From Hydrangea macrophylla (Eukaryota > Streptophyta > Magnoliopsida > Cornales > Hydrangeaceae): 64,000 bases of DNA. Under the pieces are notes generated by a model. The model had not been told where the DNA came from. It worked only from the letters and a program-made list of their open reading frames with translations, and ran no database searches. Location of the stretch: positions 136,996,859 to 137,060,858 of the forward strand of contig CM066988.1 in assembly GCA_033977485.1 (NCBI GenBank), given 5' to 3'. Numbering within the stretch: position 1 is the first letter of the stretch; every line of letters begins with the position of its first letter. A program made the translations under genes and the position numbers. Positions 23,665-34,591 of this stretch are shown piece by piece.

Positions 23665-23944
23665 AGGTTCTAACAATTCTGTTACTAGAAGTGCAACTGA
23701 ACACTTGTGTAGCGTATTGGATGGTGTATAATCATTGAACTACACAACTAATTATTCGAATACACCCTCATAGATCAATAACTACTTATTTGAATACAGG
23801 TTTCTGAGTTTTGATGCATCAGGCAATGTAGGCAATGAAGGCCTAATCTATTCTGTCAATAATGTTACAAAGATCACTGCACATACATGTCCTTTTGATG
23901 CTAGAAAGAAAAGCTGCAAATATTACATGTCTAGTCTATACTAT

Positions 23945-23949
<5 letters not shown>

Positions 23950-23985
<36 letters not shown>

Positions 23986-23986
23986 T
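23950..23986. repeat. (AT)n(GT)n microsatellite
   Basis: AT run of about 24 nt followed by a short GT run, about 110 bp downstream of the MBD stop codon and probably in its 3' UTR. Confidence 0.9.
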
Positions 23987-24097
23987 CATGAACAATCAGA
24001 ATACTATCATCAACAACATTACTACAGTCATCCAAAGGAGCCCACAACAAGCATGCAAAGGTGCAGAGAGGTGTGAGACAAGCGAAACTTGGTTACT

Positions 24098-24931
24098 CTA
24101 TATGACAACGCAAGGCTTGGCCTCGTCTGCCTTGCTTCCATTCTCGACCACTTCTCCATCGACCTTTTTGCTTCTCTCGTTTTCCATCAAATTATTTTGT
24201 TCAGCACCCTTCTTGTTTTCTGCTTCTTTCTCATTAGTTTCTCCTTCGGGTCCAGTGCCGCTAGTTTTGCGTTTTTCCTCCTCCCCTTCCACTTCATACT
24301 TATTTTCCTCAGCAATTCCTTTCTCTGGTTTGTCCTGTTCCCCAGAGCCCTCCACTTTCTCTTCCTGGACTGGTGTTTGCTCGACCTTTTCTTCAACCTC
24401 TAAATCCTCCGAACCCTTGGCTACTTCCCCAACTTGGGTATCTTTTGAAATATCCGCTTCTTCAATTTTCTTGCTTTCTTCAGCATCATTGGGCACTTTA
24501 ACATCATCTTCAGGAGTATCTTCTGCTTTTCCTTCAGGATCTTGTATTCCCTCATTTTCCTTCTCAACTTCTACAGCTGCATTTTCCTTCTTGGTATCTT
24601 CTGCTTCTTGCATGTGAATTTCTTTCGTTGCCTCAGTCTCTTCATTGGCAACTTCTTTTTCTTTGTCATCCTCCTTTGAAGCTGAAGATTTTCTGCTTCT
24701 TTTCTTCGGGGGCTCACTTTGTGATGGAGGAGTGGACTTTGCCTTCTCACTAATCCTGGACGATCTCCTCGGGGTTTCACCGCTTCCCCAGTCAAACTCC
24801 GATATCGCTGGACCGCCAGGGTGTGATTTCAGGTACTGTTCCAACTGTCTTCGGTTAGCGATCTCCTCGCCTGTTGGGGCAGTGAATATAATATTATTCT
24901 TTTTAGGCGTCCCTCCTTTCTTGGGCATAAA
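24098..24931 (-). CDS. MBD10/MBD11: MBD10/MBD11-like methyl-CpG-binding-domain protein, exon 2
   Basis: Exon 2 starts at 24931 after the acceptor CTGTGCAG and ends at TAG 24098-24100. It begins [11 protein letters not shown] and continues [35 protein letters not shown] and [12 protein letters not shown], the MBD fold and following basic patch of plant MBD10/11. Joined in phase 0 to exon 1 it gives about 307 aa. The rest is Lys/Glu-rich and disordered, ending ...KPCVVI, which looks like a CaaX prenylation box. The family acts in nuclear chromatin; MBD10 is linked to rRNA gene silencing in Arabidopsis (from memory). The open frame runs upstream to 25048, but that part is intron and not MBD-like. 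Confidence 0.9.
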   Translation of the reverse strand, partial: FMPKKGGTPKKNNIIFTAPTGEEIANRRQLEQYLKSHPGGPAISEFDWGSGETPRRSSRISEKAKSTPPSQSEPPKKRSRKSSASKEDDKEKEVANEETEATKEIHMQEAEDTKKENAAVEVEKENEGIQDPEGKAEDTPEDDVKVPNDAEESKKIEEADISKDTQVGEVAKGSEDLEVEEKVEQTPVQEEKVEGSGEQDKPEKGIAEENKYEVEGEEEKRKTSGTGPEGETNEKEAENKKGAEQNNLMENERSKKVDGEVVENGSKADEAKPCVVI

Positions 24932-25427
24932 CTGCACAGAGACATTAAGTAGTTTTGATATGCAATTCATCTTTCTCGGGTAAACAAAAAGAACTTCCAA
25001 AAAGCACACAAATAATGTGTTATAGGTTGACAAGTGAAAGTCCAACATCTTTTATCTTTTTGTTCTTCAAAGTGTCGTGTAGACAACTTAAGAAGGAAAA
25101 TTCAAGCAAAATTCCTTAATAACCAACTAATAAGTGAGAGAGAGCATAAAATTGCAAATAAAAAAGAAGCCAAATATCTACCCTGGCATTTCAGGAAGAT
25201 CAAAATAGGTTTACTTGGTTATACTGCTTAATATCATGGCAAGGTGAGGATCAAAATCTGGACTAGACTGTTTATAGGCTTATCTTTTTTCTGACAATAT
25301 GCAATCGAACTAATGACCTCCACTCCCAATCAATCCATTACTGTCAGCCGTGTAGCACCACCACGATTGCCTCTTTCTATAAAGGGAAGAGGAAATGAAA
25401 ATTGATGTCGAACGTCTTTTTTGATGT

Positions 25428-25760
25428 GTGCAGGGATCGAATGTGGGGTTGAAAGGTCATGGCAGTCTTGCTCATGCCTTTATGTGGTATACTCAGCTCC
25501 CGACAATTGTTAAGAAAATGATAGATGATGCGAGGTTTGGCGGTTTTGTCCGTCTTATCTCAAAGAGCTTTAATGATTTGGCATACTTTTACACGCTTGC
25601 TGAGAGATGGTAGGACACCACCAACACTTTCCATCTCCCGTTTGGCGAGATGACCATGACCCCCTATGACTTTTCGATGATTACTGGCTTGAAAGTGGGC
25701 AGAAAGTGCCTAATCCTGGATTATCCTTTCGAAGCCAACCCGAACTTGGTCGAGTCTTAA
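25428..25760 (+). pseudogene. plant-mobile-domain (MAIN-like) gene fragment
   Basis: The frame reads AHAFMWYTQLP, then a stop TAG at 25611-25613 right after ..LAERW, then TNTFHLPFGEMTMTPYDFSM in the same frame. That block is the signature of plant mobile domain/MAIN-like proteins, which are often carried by MULEs or Tat ORF1. Only about 110 codons are recognisable and more stops follow. It sits on the strand opposite to the MBD gene, within its intron, and could be a captured gene piece. Confidence 0.65.
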
Positions 25761-25929
25761 ATTGGGGCCGTCCTACCTTCCTTGGAGGTTTGTCGCTTTC
25801 CATGTTTTCGGCATACTTCGGGAAGAAGCGCTTTTTTCAATGTTCAAAATGTTGCCCCCAGGATTGATCACCCCTTCCGCTGACTGAAGAGAGTTCATCA
25901 ATTCACTCGTTGAAAAATTCATTTGATTC

Positions 25930-26465
25930 ATGTTGTAGTTAAGTTTAAATTGAGCGAATGATTAAGGCAGTGAGTTGAGGATCATATCAACTTGAGTTTG
26001 TGCGTCAATGTTGGCACCCAAAGTCTCCAGTACATTTAAATAACCAATCATTTTTAAAATGTGCTCTTTGACTGGAGTTCCTTCTAACATTTTTGCACTC
26101 ATGATCTTTTGCATGGCGATCTGCCTGGCAGGTCGGCCATGCTCCCCAAACATTTCTTTTAGGGAGGTCATGATAGCACTAACAGATCGATTGGAATTGG
26201 TGTTGCAACATACCAACCATTGAGGCTAGAATGTAGCAACGAGCCATTCCATTCGACTTCTTCCATTTGTCGAATTCGCGTCTGGCAGCTGCCAAAGCAT
26301 TTGCCGCGGGTTCGTCAGGGCATGGGGTAGTGAGGACATATATGTGATCCTCCGCAGTTAAATGATATCCATATTACATTTCCATTCGGTGTAGTTGTTT
26401 CCAGTTAGCTTGTTTTGTGTGGGTATGGTGGCAAGTGGACTAAATGCAGATCCAGACATTATAAA
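25930..26465 (-). pseudogene. copia gag fragment (UBN2-type)
   Basis: Minus strand. An N-terminal piece with TQNKLTGNNYTEWK (about 26450-26390) is followed by a frame change and then MLEGTPVKEHILKMIGYLNV and QTQVDMILNSLP (26110-25962). It is clearly related to the gag at 41515-42385. Neither LTRs nor pol are present. Confidence 0.75.
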
Positions 26466-28430
26466 TTCTAAAAAAGACCACCCAAAAAAATGGGAAAGAA
26501 TGAAAAATCGACCAGCACAGAAATTTATTTTGATGAACCCCCAACCTTTCGAGTGCCTCCTAACATATATTGTCAAGTGAAGCACAGTTAAGACCAGTCC
26601 AAACCTTTTCATTTTTGCTGTAAAAGAAACCACTTTTTAGCAAGTGCTTTCTTATGGATGTATAATCAGTACGGATGTAGAAGTAATTAACTAAATAGCT
26701 TTTTTCCCAGTCTGACATAGGTTTCAACCCAATGAGGAAAATGAAATGATTAGTCAAATATTCATCACACTGAGGCTCCAGATTAAGCCATATAAATCGT
26801 GATGTCTACATTAGCCTTCTTTGCCAAATGTGGAAATGACTATAAGGCTAAAGCAAAAGCATCTTCATGTAGATCGCTACTAAACTCCAAGTTTCTAACC
26901 CAGCTAAAAGACTGTCTGTAGACGCGCATTCGGTAACCATCTATTAGATACTCCCACTAAACTTCCCTGACTAGACCCACTGCAAACTTTATCCCTGAGA
27001 CAAAAAAGAGAATATCTCCAGAAAATGAACAAAAGAAAAGCTCAAACCGACGACTGCATTATACAACTAATTTTGCCGGGATAAAAGAACAAAACTTCCA
27101 AAAAGCAAGGAGACAATTTAACTGAAGGTTGGGAGTCTTAAGACTTCCACAACAAATGAGTGTGGAAGATATGTTTCAATTTTCTCCATAGTGAGAAGGG
27201 CAGACTTATTTAAGAAGGAACACTACAAAATTTGAGCTAAATTCCTTAATAACCAGCTCATATACAAGAGAGAATAAAATTGTGAAGAATGTAGTAAGCA
27301 AACATATATTCTAGCAATTGAAATAGATTAAAGATAGTTCTATTGGGACATATGCTTGATACCAAGGCGAGATGAGGTTCAAGATCTGGACTAAGCCCAT
27401 TTATGGGGGATATCCTTCTACCTTTTGACAATATGCAACTGAATTCATGACCTCCACTCCATATCAATCAATTATGATAAGCTGGACAAGACAATCATGA
27501 TTATCTCTTTCAAGGGAATAGGGAGTAACAGTTTTTGCCGAACCTAAAATATGAACAGAATAATAACCTTACAAATGAATAAATTTATTGTCCGGCATGA
27601 AATTTATTTTTATGAAGCCCCGGACTTCCAGCCCTCACTACATATTAAATTAAGTGACACACACAGCCAGTTCAAACCTTTTTATTTTTGCTTTTACAGA
27701 AACCACTTGTTAAAGATTACTTTCTTATAATTACTAGTAGGCAGAATTAATACAATAAAAATAGTTTTATTCCAAGTCCTCCACTGGATTCACACAAATA
27801 TGGACTAAAACGAAGTGTTCATCACACTAAAACCTTCACTAGCAACCATATAAATGCATATTGTTGACATTAGCCTCCTTTGCCAAGTTTGACAATGACT
27901 ATAAGGATAAAGCAGAGCATATCCATGCTGATTAGATCATTTTTTGAGCTTCAAGTTTCAATCCCACATCAAAAGACAGCATCTACAGAAGCTTATTTAG
28001 GTACCTATCTATCAAACACTTTCGCAAAACCTACCTGATTAGACCCAGTGGAAATTTAGCCGCGAGTAAAAAATAAAACTCTATTTTATTTTCTGAGAAG
28101 TTCAAATATATCAAGTGATTGACAAGTTCAAATGCACTACATATCAAAAAGAAAAGCTCAAACCAGCAACTGTAAACAATCTTGTGGTTACAATTTGTTT
28201 CATTTCGTAAAAAAGTAGTTCAGTCATTGTTCGATGGAATGGTAAAAGATCATGCTAACAAGTAAGGTAATATGGGTTCGACTATAAGAGCAACTAGCCC
28301 TACATGATAAGACACTTTCCATTTGAGTTAAAACACTACACAAGCAAAATATGTAATCAATGAATTTGGCACAAAGCTATAACTTTCCAACATTCTATGA
28401 TATCTTCTCCAAGATCTTGAAGCAGAATGA

Positions 28431-28515
28431 GACACACCTTTGTGACACTTCTCAGAAGATATAAACCACATGGCACACCTTTATGACACTTCTCAGAATA
28501 TATAAACCACACAGC
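28431..28515. repeat. ~42-bp tandem duplication
   Basis: Two copies of a unit with cacacctttgtgacacttct and tataaaccaca, with few differences. A second short duplication (gatagatttggcaca) lies at about 28607-28690. Confidence 0.75.
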
Positions 28516-29058
28516 GTCCTCTCACCTTGTAATCTAATGTGAAGAATTGTTAATCTAAATTCATATAATTCTATTTTCTTTTAACTGGTAGAACTCATTC
28601 TTGTCAAGATAGATTTGGCACATATTAAAGATCAATTGAAGAAACGATAGATTTGGCACAAGATTGAAGATTAATTGAAGAAAAGACATCTAAGATGGTT
28701 AGTCCATGTATGAAAGACTTACTAACTCAAAGATGCAGTTGAGCAATTTGAGCCAAGTCAAACTACCAAAAATTTGATACACTTCATTGGATTCCGTTTT
28801 GCTAACTAGATTGTTTATGGGCTCTTTTTGAAAACAAAATTGTTCAGCACATCATGACCCTAAAACTCCGTGCATCCAATATGCAGACCATAAATTCGAT
28901 TATAAACTACATTGATGAAGAGTTTGTTGGTGATTGATTTTTTCAGTTTGGGTTTGCTAAGATAGTTATGCATTCTATGTTTACCTGTGGAAAGTCTATG
29001 TCAAAGCCTAGCAGGTGGTCATACTAACTCTATATTGTTCCAATCCTATGGATGTGAG

Positions 29059-29292
29059 CACGGGCGGATCCAGAAAGGTAGGTAGGTGGGGGGGCAAATT
29101 TCAAAATTTTCTTAAACTTAAGGGCAAAATTAAAAAAAAAATACTTCAGGCTAGAGGGGGAAAAATAGATATATCAAGCATTATTGGGGATATAAAGTGA
29201 AAAATCCTAAAATTTTAGTGGTCAAATGTGTGAATTTCAAAAGTTGAGGGGTGGCAACTGACCACCCTAGGTTCTACCAGCATCCACCCCTA
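29059..29292. mobile_element. hAT-like MITE, 234 bp, 8-bp TSD gatgtgag
   Basis: Left end cacgggcggatcc and right end gcatccaccccta are inverted relatives. They are flanked by gatgtgag at 29051-29058 and 29293-29300. The 8-bp TSD and short inverted ends fit hAT. No transposase inside. Confidence 0.75.
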
Positions 29293-30470
29293 GATGTGAG
29301 GTTCTCCAATATATTCAAGTCATAAAACTCTAGGTTTGAAGAGGCTCAACTTTGTATCTATTCCATCCATTCTATACTTTCAAGTTTCACCAAATTCTTC
29401 CAAAAGTTATGCCATTGGCACTAAGCTTTCCAATCTCTAATTAGATGGGAAAAATCATGTATATCAAAACCTTTAGTGCCCAGAGAGAAGTACCAAATTG
29501 GATTAGTTGCCAGAATAACTCTCATCAACCCAACTTTCCAAACAAACATTAGTTCCATTCCACCAAGACAATTCAAACAACACAACATACCACCAAGTAA
29601 ATCCTCACCCTCTTAAATGTCTTGAAAGTAGGAATACATAATAGTATAAAATATAGATTGAGAAAGCACCATCCAATAACCCCCAACGAGTTGAACATAC
29701 TCCCTTAAATAAAACTATTAGAGGGGCTCAAAATAGAGTTGCTACAGTCTTATGTCTCTAGCATCTCAATACGGTACCGTCACCTTAGAATGGACAACTC
29801 TCATGGATAGCTGCTCATCTTTGGCGAGTAACAATGGCACCCGTCCAAAGAAAAAATTGGAGTATCTTGTGCTGTGCATACCGTTGTAATCTACTTTTTA
29901 CACAAATTAGCATTTTCAATAATCCTTACGGAGCAGGATAAGCATTGTTAACCATTATAGTGTCAGCCATAACAACCGCACTTCTCCAATTTGCAAGAGA
30001 CTGTCCCTAGGTAATTCCAAATCTTTGGTCTATGTAACTCTGTGTTCACTCTCTTATAACCATGCAATGCTCCAGGCCCTACTGAAATTCATGAAAAGCC
30101 TCACACGTATTTCATTTTGGTAAGTAGTGTCACACAAATTATTTACTATTACTACACTATTCGCTAACTTAAACTTTGCTTTCACCAAAGTATTGAGTAT
30201 GAAGAGAAATTTCCTTCATGTGTACTACCTAATTTCACTATGTGCTGACTTGACTTAAGCTTTGCCTTATTGATTCTGAGCCTCATCACAGGTGATCAAC
30301 AGGTTTCTTAGTATGTCCATAATAAGATGTAAGATATAACATCGGCATGATGGATGGGCCGCTACATCTTTCCTGAACTCTCCTTGAGTTTTGACTTGGA
30401 TTTCTTCAGGCACTGGAAGTCATAGGTTAAACTCTCACGGGCTTCACCCGACGAGAGATTGGGTTGAGGG

Positions 30471-30814
30471 CAATGGCGGATCCAGGAATCTTAGGTAGAG
30501 GGGGCTGTGTATGAGCATAGAGTCACATGGGGGGTTCGGGGGCAACGTCCCCGAGGCAAATTTTTTTGGGTCCATTTGTAATTAGGCCAATATATTCCAT
30601 ATAATAAGGTTTTTTTTTTTTTTTTCCAAATTTTGGGAGAATGAAGTATAATTGGACCAACATATTACATATAAAATCATTTTCTTTTAGCCTAACTAAT
30701 ATTTTTTGGAGGGCTATATAATAAGTTTACTTATTTTGGGAGGGCAAAGCTTAATAAAATTTGAAAATTTCCTAAAATACACATGTAAAAGTGTAATTTT
30801 CCAAAAGCCAGGGA

Positions 30815-30816
<2 letters not shown>
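30471..30816. mobile_element. probable member of the same MITE family, right end eroded
   Basis: Starts caatggcggatccagg and contains ggggttcgggggcaacgtcc, which matches the inverted counterpart at about 31532-31556. The right end appears to run into the C-tract (ccagggatgcccc). No TSD seen. Confidence 0.45.

Positions 30817-30848
<32 letters not shown>
30817..30848. repeat. poly(C) tract, 32 nt
   Basis: Pure C run, followed by cttccttcc. Length is likely unstable and sequencing-sensitive. Confidence 0.9.
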
Positions 30849-30924
30849 TTCCTTCCCCTTATATGTGTCCATGTCTTAAAAAGAGCACTCTTATCTATAT
30901 ATGGACATTTGGCAGAGACCCAAA

Positions 30925-31068
30925 CTTGAATATTTCCATGCATCAGTTTTCCCGAGGTCGTGTTTTGGAAATAGCAACAAATTCGGCATAAATGGACTTG
31001 AATATTTCCATGCATCAGTTTTCACGAGGTCGTGTTTTGGCAATAGCAACAAATTCGGCATAAATGGA
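30925..31068. repeat. 72-bp tandem duplication
   Basis: Two units (30925-30996 and 30997-31068) that differ by only about two bases. Each begins cttgaatatttccatgca and ends cggcataaatgga. Confidence 0.95.
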
Positions 31069-31078
31069 AAGGAGAGGG

Positions 31079-31145
31079 AAAAAAAAAAAAAAAAAAAAAA
31101 AAAAAGGAGGGGGAGGGGATGGGGGGGGGGGGGGGGGGGGGGGGG
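31079..31145. repeat. poly(A)27, G-rich linker and poly(G)25 tract
   Basis: An A run (31079-31105), then ggagggggaggggat, then 25 consecutive G. Four or more G-runs make this a strong G-quadruplex candidate. Confidence 0.9.
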
Positions 31146-31190
31146 AAGCTACAACCAACTCAGGCAAGTGCTTTAAAAGACACTCTCAAG

Positions 31191-31605
31191 CATGGGCGGA
31201 CCCAAGTATAGGTCAGGGGTGGCACAGGCACCCCCTGAACTTTTGGAAATTACATAATTACATGTAATATTTTACAAATTTTATAAATAGGCCCTCCTAA
31301 AATTCATACAGGCCCCTCCTGAACTTTTAAAAATTCTAGAGTTACATACAATATTTTATAGATTTTAGACACAGGCCCCCTTGGACTTTTGAAAATTCTA
31401 GATTTATATGTAATATATTATAGGTTTTAGAAATAGGCCCCCTGAAATTACATGATTTACCCCCAAATTAGGGGTGTTAAACCAATTTTACAGTTTTACA
31501 CATAATTGTGTATAAGTACACCTAAAAAAATTCGCCTCGGGGGCGCTGCCCCCGAACCCCCATATAATTTAGGCCCCCTGACCAAAAATCCTGGGTCCGC
31601 CTCTG
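31191..31605. mobile_element. hAT-like MITE, 415 bp, 8-bp TSD ctctcaag
   Basis: Ends catgggcggacccaag and ctgggtccgcctctg are inverted, flanked by ctctcaag at 31183-31190 and 31606-31613. The interior has repeated aggcccc...cctgaacttt blocks and no coding potential. Confidence 0.85.
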
Positions 31606-32544
31606 CTCTCAAGGATAAAAGGGTAGGCAACCAAATAGCTACTCGCCTACCTTCTCTTTCTAGTTCATCTTATTAAACTATCATGGATAATGGTTAATTT
31701 TTGTTCTAACTTGTCAAGCAAGAATTGAATGTTGTAGCTTTTTGTGGAATTTCAATTGTAACAGAAAATCATCCACATCAAGAAGATTTTTCCTGTTACT
31801 TATACATTACTTGCAGTCACGCAGACTAAGCAAGCAACCAAACTCTTAATCAACTTCAAAAAAAGGGAGAAAAATCAAATTTGGCATGGATATTCTAGCA
31901 AGTTCCAGCTGATAAGAAAGAGAATTTAGTGAGAACACACATGCAGCAAATGTGTTTTTAACTTTTATTTTCTAATTTTAAAACAATAACAAAAAAGAGA
32001 GAATAAATTGCCCCTCAGAAGAAGGAAAAATACAGTAGTACTCCGTAATGAAGTGAATTCCATTGTTTACCGCGTAGATAGCAATACAATTTTCTAGGGC
32101 ACACTTACAGCAAGTAGTTGAGAGAACAGAAAACAGTGTACATTAACAAGGAGTATAAAAGAAGAACCCAAATTAAAATAGTGGAAGCCTCTCAGAGGCC
32201 AATTAAACCAGTATATGGCTTTTACAATATGCTTTAATAATTCCTTAAAGCAGCAAGTCTGGGATGGACCCATAAAATTCAAACTAGAGAAACCTCAAAG
32301 AATTAGTAAGAGAGAGAAATAAGACAGAGCTAAAAAAATTTCTATTTGCTCAAATTTCACCACAAAACCCTAGCTTCAGTATCACCACCAATTAATCAAA
32401 TTCAACGCGGAATCACACAGGGACATCAAAATTAAACGAAATTTGGACCAAATTCACTCAAATCGCCAAAATTCATAGCAAGAGAAACAAAATAAATCCA
32501 ATTATACGCAGTCGCACAAAGAAATATACGATATACACATACAT

Positions 32545-32548
<4 letters not shown>

Positions 32549-32592
<44 letters not shown>
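32549..32592. repeat. (GA)n microsatellite near the MBD exon 1 donor
   Basis: A 44-nt GA run that lies about 18 bp inside the intron from the exon 1 donor; on the gene strand it is a CT tract. Confidence 0.95.
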
Positions 32593-32597
<5 letters not shown>

Positions 32598-32610
32598 AGA
32601 GAAGAGAAAC

Positions 32611-32700
32611 CTTTTTCTTCCAACCAGGAGGTGCAGGGAGTTCCAAGGAAAAAACTTCATCTTTTGCACCGCTTTGGTTCTCCTCGACTGAGCTCGCCAT
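32611..32700 (-). CDS. MBD10/MBD11: MBD10/MBD11-like protein, exon 1
   Basis: Thirty codons from ATG (32698-32700) to ..PPGWKKK, ending at a GT donor in phase 0. The block FSLELPAPPGWKKK is the conserved start of the MBD fold in this family. It is too short to stand alone and only makes sense joined to exon 2 at 24931. The ATG is the first in this frame, close to the expected start of family members. Confidence 0.85.
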
Positions 32701-32810
32701 TTCCACCTACCAATTTCAAACCTAGAAATTACTAACCAGAACACAACCAGACCAACCACCTACATGTATATATATATATATATATAGATCTCTATAAATA
32801 GTAGTACAGG
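32701..32810 (-). promoter_or_regulatory. 5' UTR and probable core promoter of the MBD gene
   Basis: An AT microsatellite (about 32766-32786) and a tatttatag stretch (about 32795) lie 65-100 bp upstream of the ATG on the minus strand. The exact TATA and start site are not resolvable. Confidence 0.4.
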
Positions 32811-33539
32811 TGTCCCATGTTACTATTTAGTAGGATTGTCATGTGAATATGTGATATTGTTACACACTAGTATAATATAGATATATAATTGTATATATAT
32901 ATATCTACTATTATAGTAATTAATGAGAGAAAATTTTGAAATACTATTCACATATCCCTTCATTAATCACATTATTCTTAGTAATGTCCCATAATTGTGA
33001 CAGAAACTTAACGAACCACACTTAAGGAACTTTATCCAAGAGTGTTCTTTAATCAAATACCATAATATATTTTTACTATACCATAATAACTCATACATCT
33101 CTATAATTATACAAGGATAAGTTAATTTGTGTGAGGGTAATTTTGTCATTTTAAATAAATTAATTACGTTTAGGTCATTGAAAAAAATAAAATTAATATA
33201 AAAATCACAAAAGAATCATCTATATTATGTCTAATTATATTTAGGTCAACAATGTGACGATTAATTACATTTTTAGTCAACTTTGTATTTTGAATCCAAT
33301 CAACTTTTTACCACTATTCTTTTTTCTTTTCTTTTTCTTTTTTTTTTTCTTCCTATTTTGAAACGTTCATTATTCCATCATCTCATGAGCGCGAAAAATA
33401 GTTTTAGTTCAAGAAAACTGTATATCATAACTTTGCAAATTCGGATTTGAATAGTTTTAAATTATTGTATAAAAGAGGGCTAAATATTGAATGTCAATTG
33501 TTGCATAATTTTACTGGGAATATATCAAATAATCAAGAG
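32811..33539. other. AT-rich intergenic stretch upstream of the MBD gene
   Basis: No coding or repeat structure beyond T/C-rich runs (about 33316-33355). Confidence 0.5.
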
Positions 33540-33547
33540 AATAACAA

Positions 33548-33728
33548 AGAAAAAAGAGAGCTAGAGTTTCTCATAACACCAAATCTGAATAAATAAATAC
33601 AATAGAAAAAGGAAGAGACAATTATAGTATATCTAGGTATATAGTATTACCCTAATATAAAGTAAAAGACTAAACTACCCTAAATCTAAATAAAACTAAT
33701 TCTAATAGCTAACTCTAATACCCACCAC
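33548..33728 (-). repeat. C1 3' LTR with adjacent PPT
   Basis: About 180 bp matching 47490-47668 (shared gagctagagtttctcata, caccaaatctgaat and aatagctaactctaata). On the minus strand it is preceded by a G-rich PPT, aggggg, at about 33728-33735. The far boundary is approximate. Confidence 0.75.
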
Positions 33729-33749
33729 CCCCTAAACTCACGATGCTGC

Positions 33750-34591
33750 AGCTAGAAGCATAAAGAGTTTGCCAACTAAAAAATGATAACGCTGAATTGG
33801 ATGTGACTTTGTAAACAAATCAGCAATCTGCGCGGAAGAAGAAATAAAAGGCAAAGTGATAGCTCCATGCTTAAGGTGATGACGAGTAATGTGACAATTA
33901 ATCTCTATATGCTTGGTCCTCTCATGGAAACTAAATTGTGAGCAATCTGAATAGCACTCTTATTATCACAATACACAAGTGAAGGGCGAGAAAGAGAGAC
34001 AGACATATCTATGAGTAGCCGACGTAACCAAATAATCTCACAAATAGTCGAAACCATAACACCATACTCAGCTTCTGTGGAAAACATAGCAACAACATCT
34101 TGCTTCTTGCTCTTCCAAGAAATGAGAGAATCACTCAAAAATATACAAATCCAGTAACAGACTTGCGATCTATAAGATTGCTAGCCTAATTAGCATCAAA
34201 GTATGCACGTAGCTCCAAGGAAAAAGATGACGAAAGTAAAAGACATAGAAATCGAGTGCCCTTAAGTACCTCAAAATATGATGAACAGCAGCCCAATGAA
34301 CAGTAGTAGGGGAAGTAACAAACTGACTAACAACATGAACAACATGAGCAATATCCGGACGTGTAATAGTAAAATTAACCAAGCTACCAACAATAGTGCA
34401 ATATAAAGTAGGATCAGGCAAAAGAGCGCCATCAAAAGGGGAAAGACGAACAGTAAGCTCCAAAGGGGTATCAACAACTTAGTATCAGTGAGACGAGCAC
34501 GCTTAAGAATGTCACTTGTATACTTAGACTGAGAAAGAAGATAACCTTTTGGAGAAAAGGCTATTTCAATCCCCAAAAAATAACGGAGTGG
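33750..34591 (-). pseudogene. C1 pol, 3' part (RT end and RNase H)
   Basis: The RT thumb portion has [15 protein letters not shown] (about 34370-34310). The RNase H has ISWKSKKQDVVAMFSTEAEY and YCDNKSAIQIAHN (about 34130-33940), where the E and D are catalytic residues of copia RNase H. Frame changes occur around 34450 and 34170. Confidence 0.8.
34508..34591. repeat. 84-bp duplication, left copy
   Basis: Copia RT sequence (aatgtcac ... aataacggagtgg) repeated at 35905-35988 on the other side of the inserted solo LTR, with several substitutions. Confidence 0.85.

Larger units (their letters stand above)
25080..28100. repeat. diverged tandem duplication inside the MBD intron, split by an insertion
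   Basis: Copy 1 is 25080-25410 plus 26500-27060; copy 2 is 27200-27540 plus 27590-28100. Shared landmarks are aaattccttaataacca, gacaatatgcaa, atgacctccactcc and aaatttatttt.atgaa, in the same order. The 1.1-kb extra piece in copy 1 holds the mobile-domain and gag fragments, so they came after the duplication. Confidence 0.7.
24932..32610 (-). other. 7.7-kb intron of the MBD gene
   Basis: Donor AAG|GTTTCT (32610) and acceptor TGTGCAG (24932-24938) join two phase-0 exons that together restore the MBD family sequence PPGWKKK-FMPKKGG. The intron carries a (GA)n tract next to the donor, two MITEs, a partial internal duplication, copia and plant-mobile-domain fragments and homopolymers. No other exon was recognised, although an alternative 5' exon cannot be excluded. 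Confidence 0.8.

Noticed and set aside
24089..24983. plus-strand frames opposite the MBD exon
   Set aside because: Ser/Leu/Phe-rich shadows of the acidic-basic coding strand.
24932..25048. N-terminal extension of the MBD exon 2 frame
   Set aside because: The upstream residues are not MBD-like and a good acceptor at 24932-24938 joins exon 1 in phase, so this part is intron.
30471..30816. third hAT-like MITE with TSD
   Set aside because: Left end is good, but the right end dissolves into poly(C) and no 8-bp duplication was found; kept only as a low-confidence feature.
32432..32759. minus-strand frames reading (SL)n near MBD exon 1
   Set aside because: They read through the donor site into the CT microsatellite.
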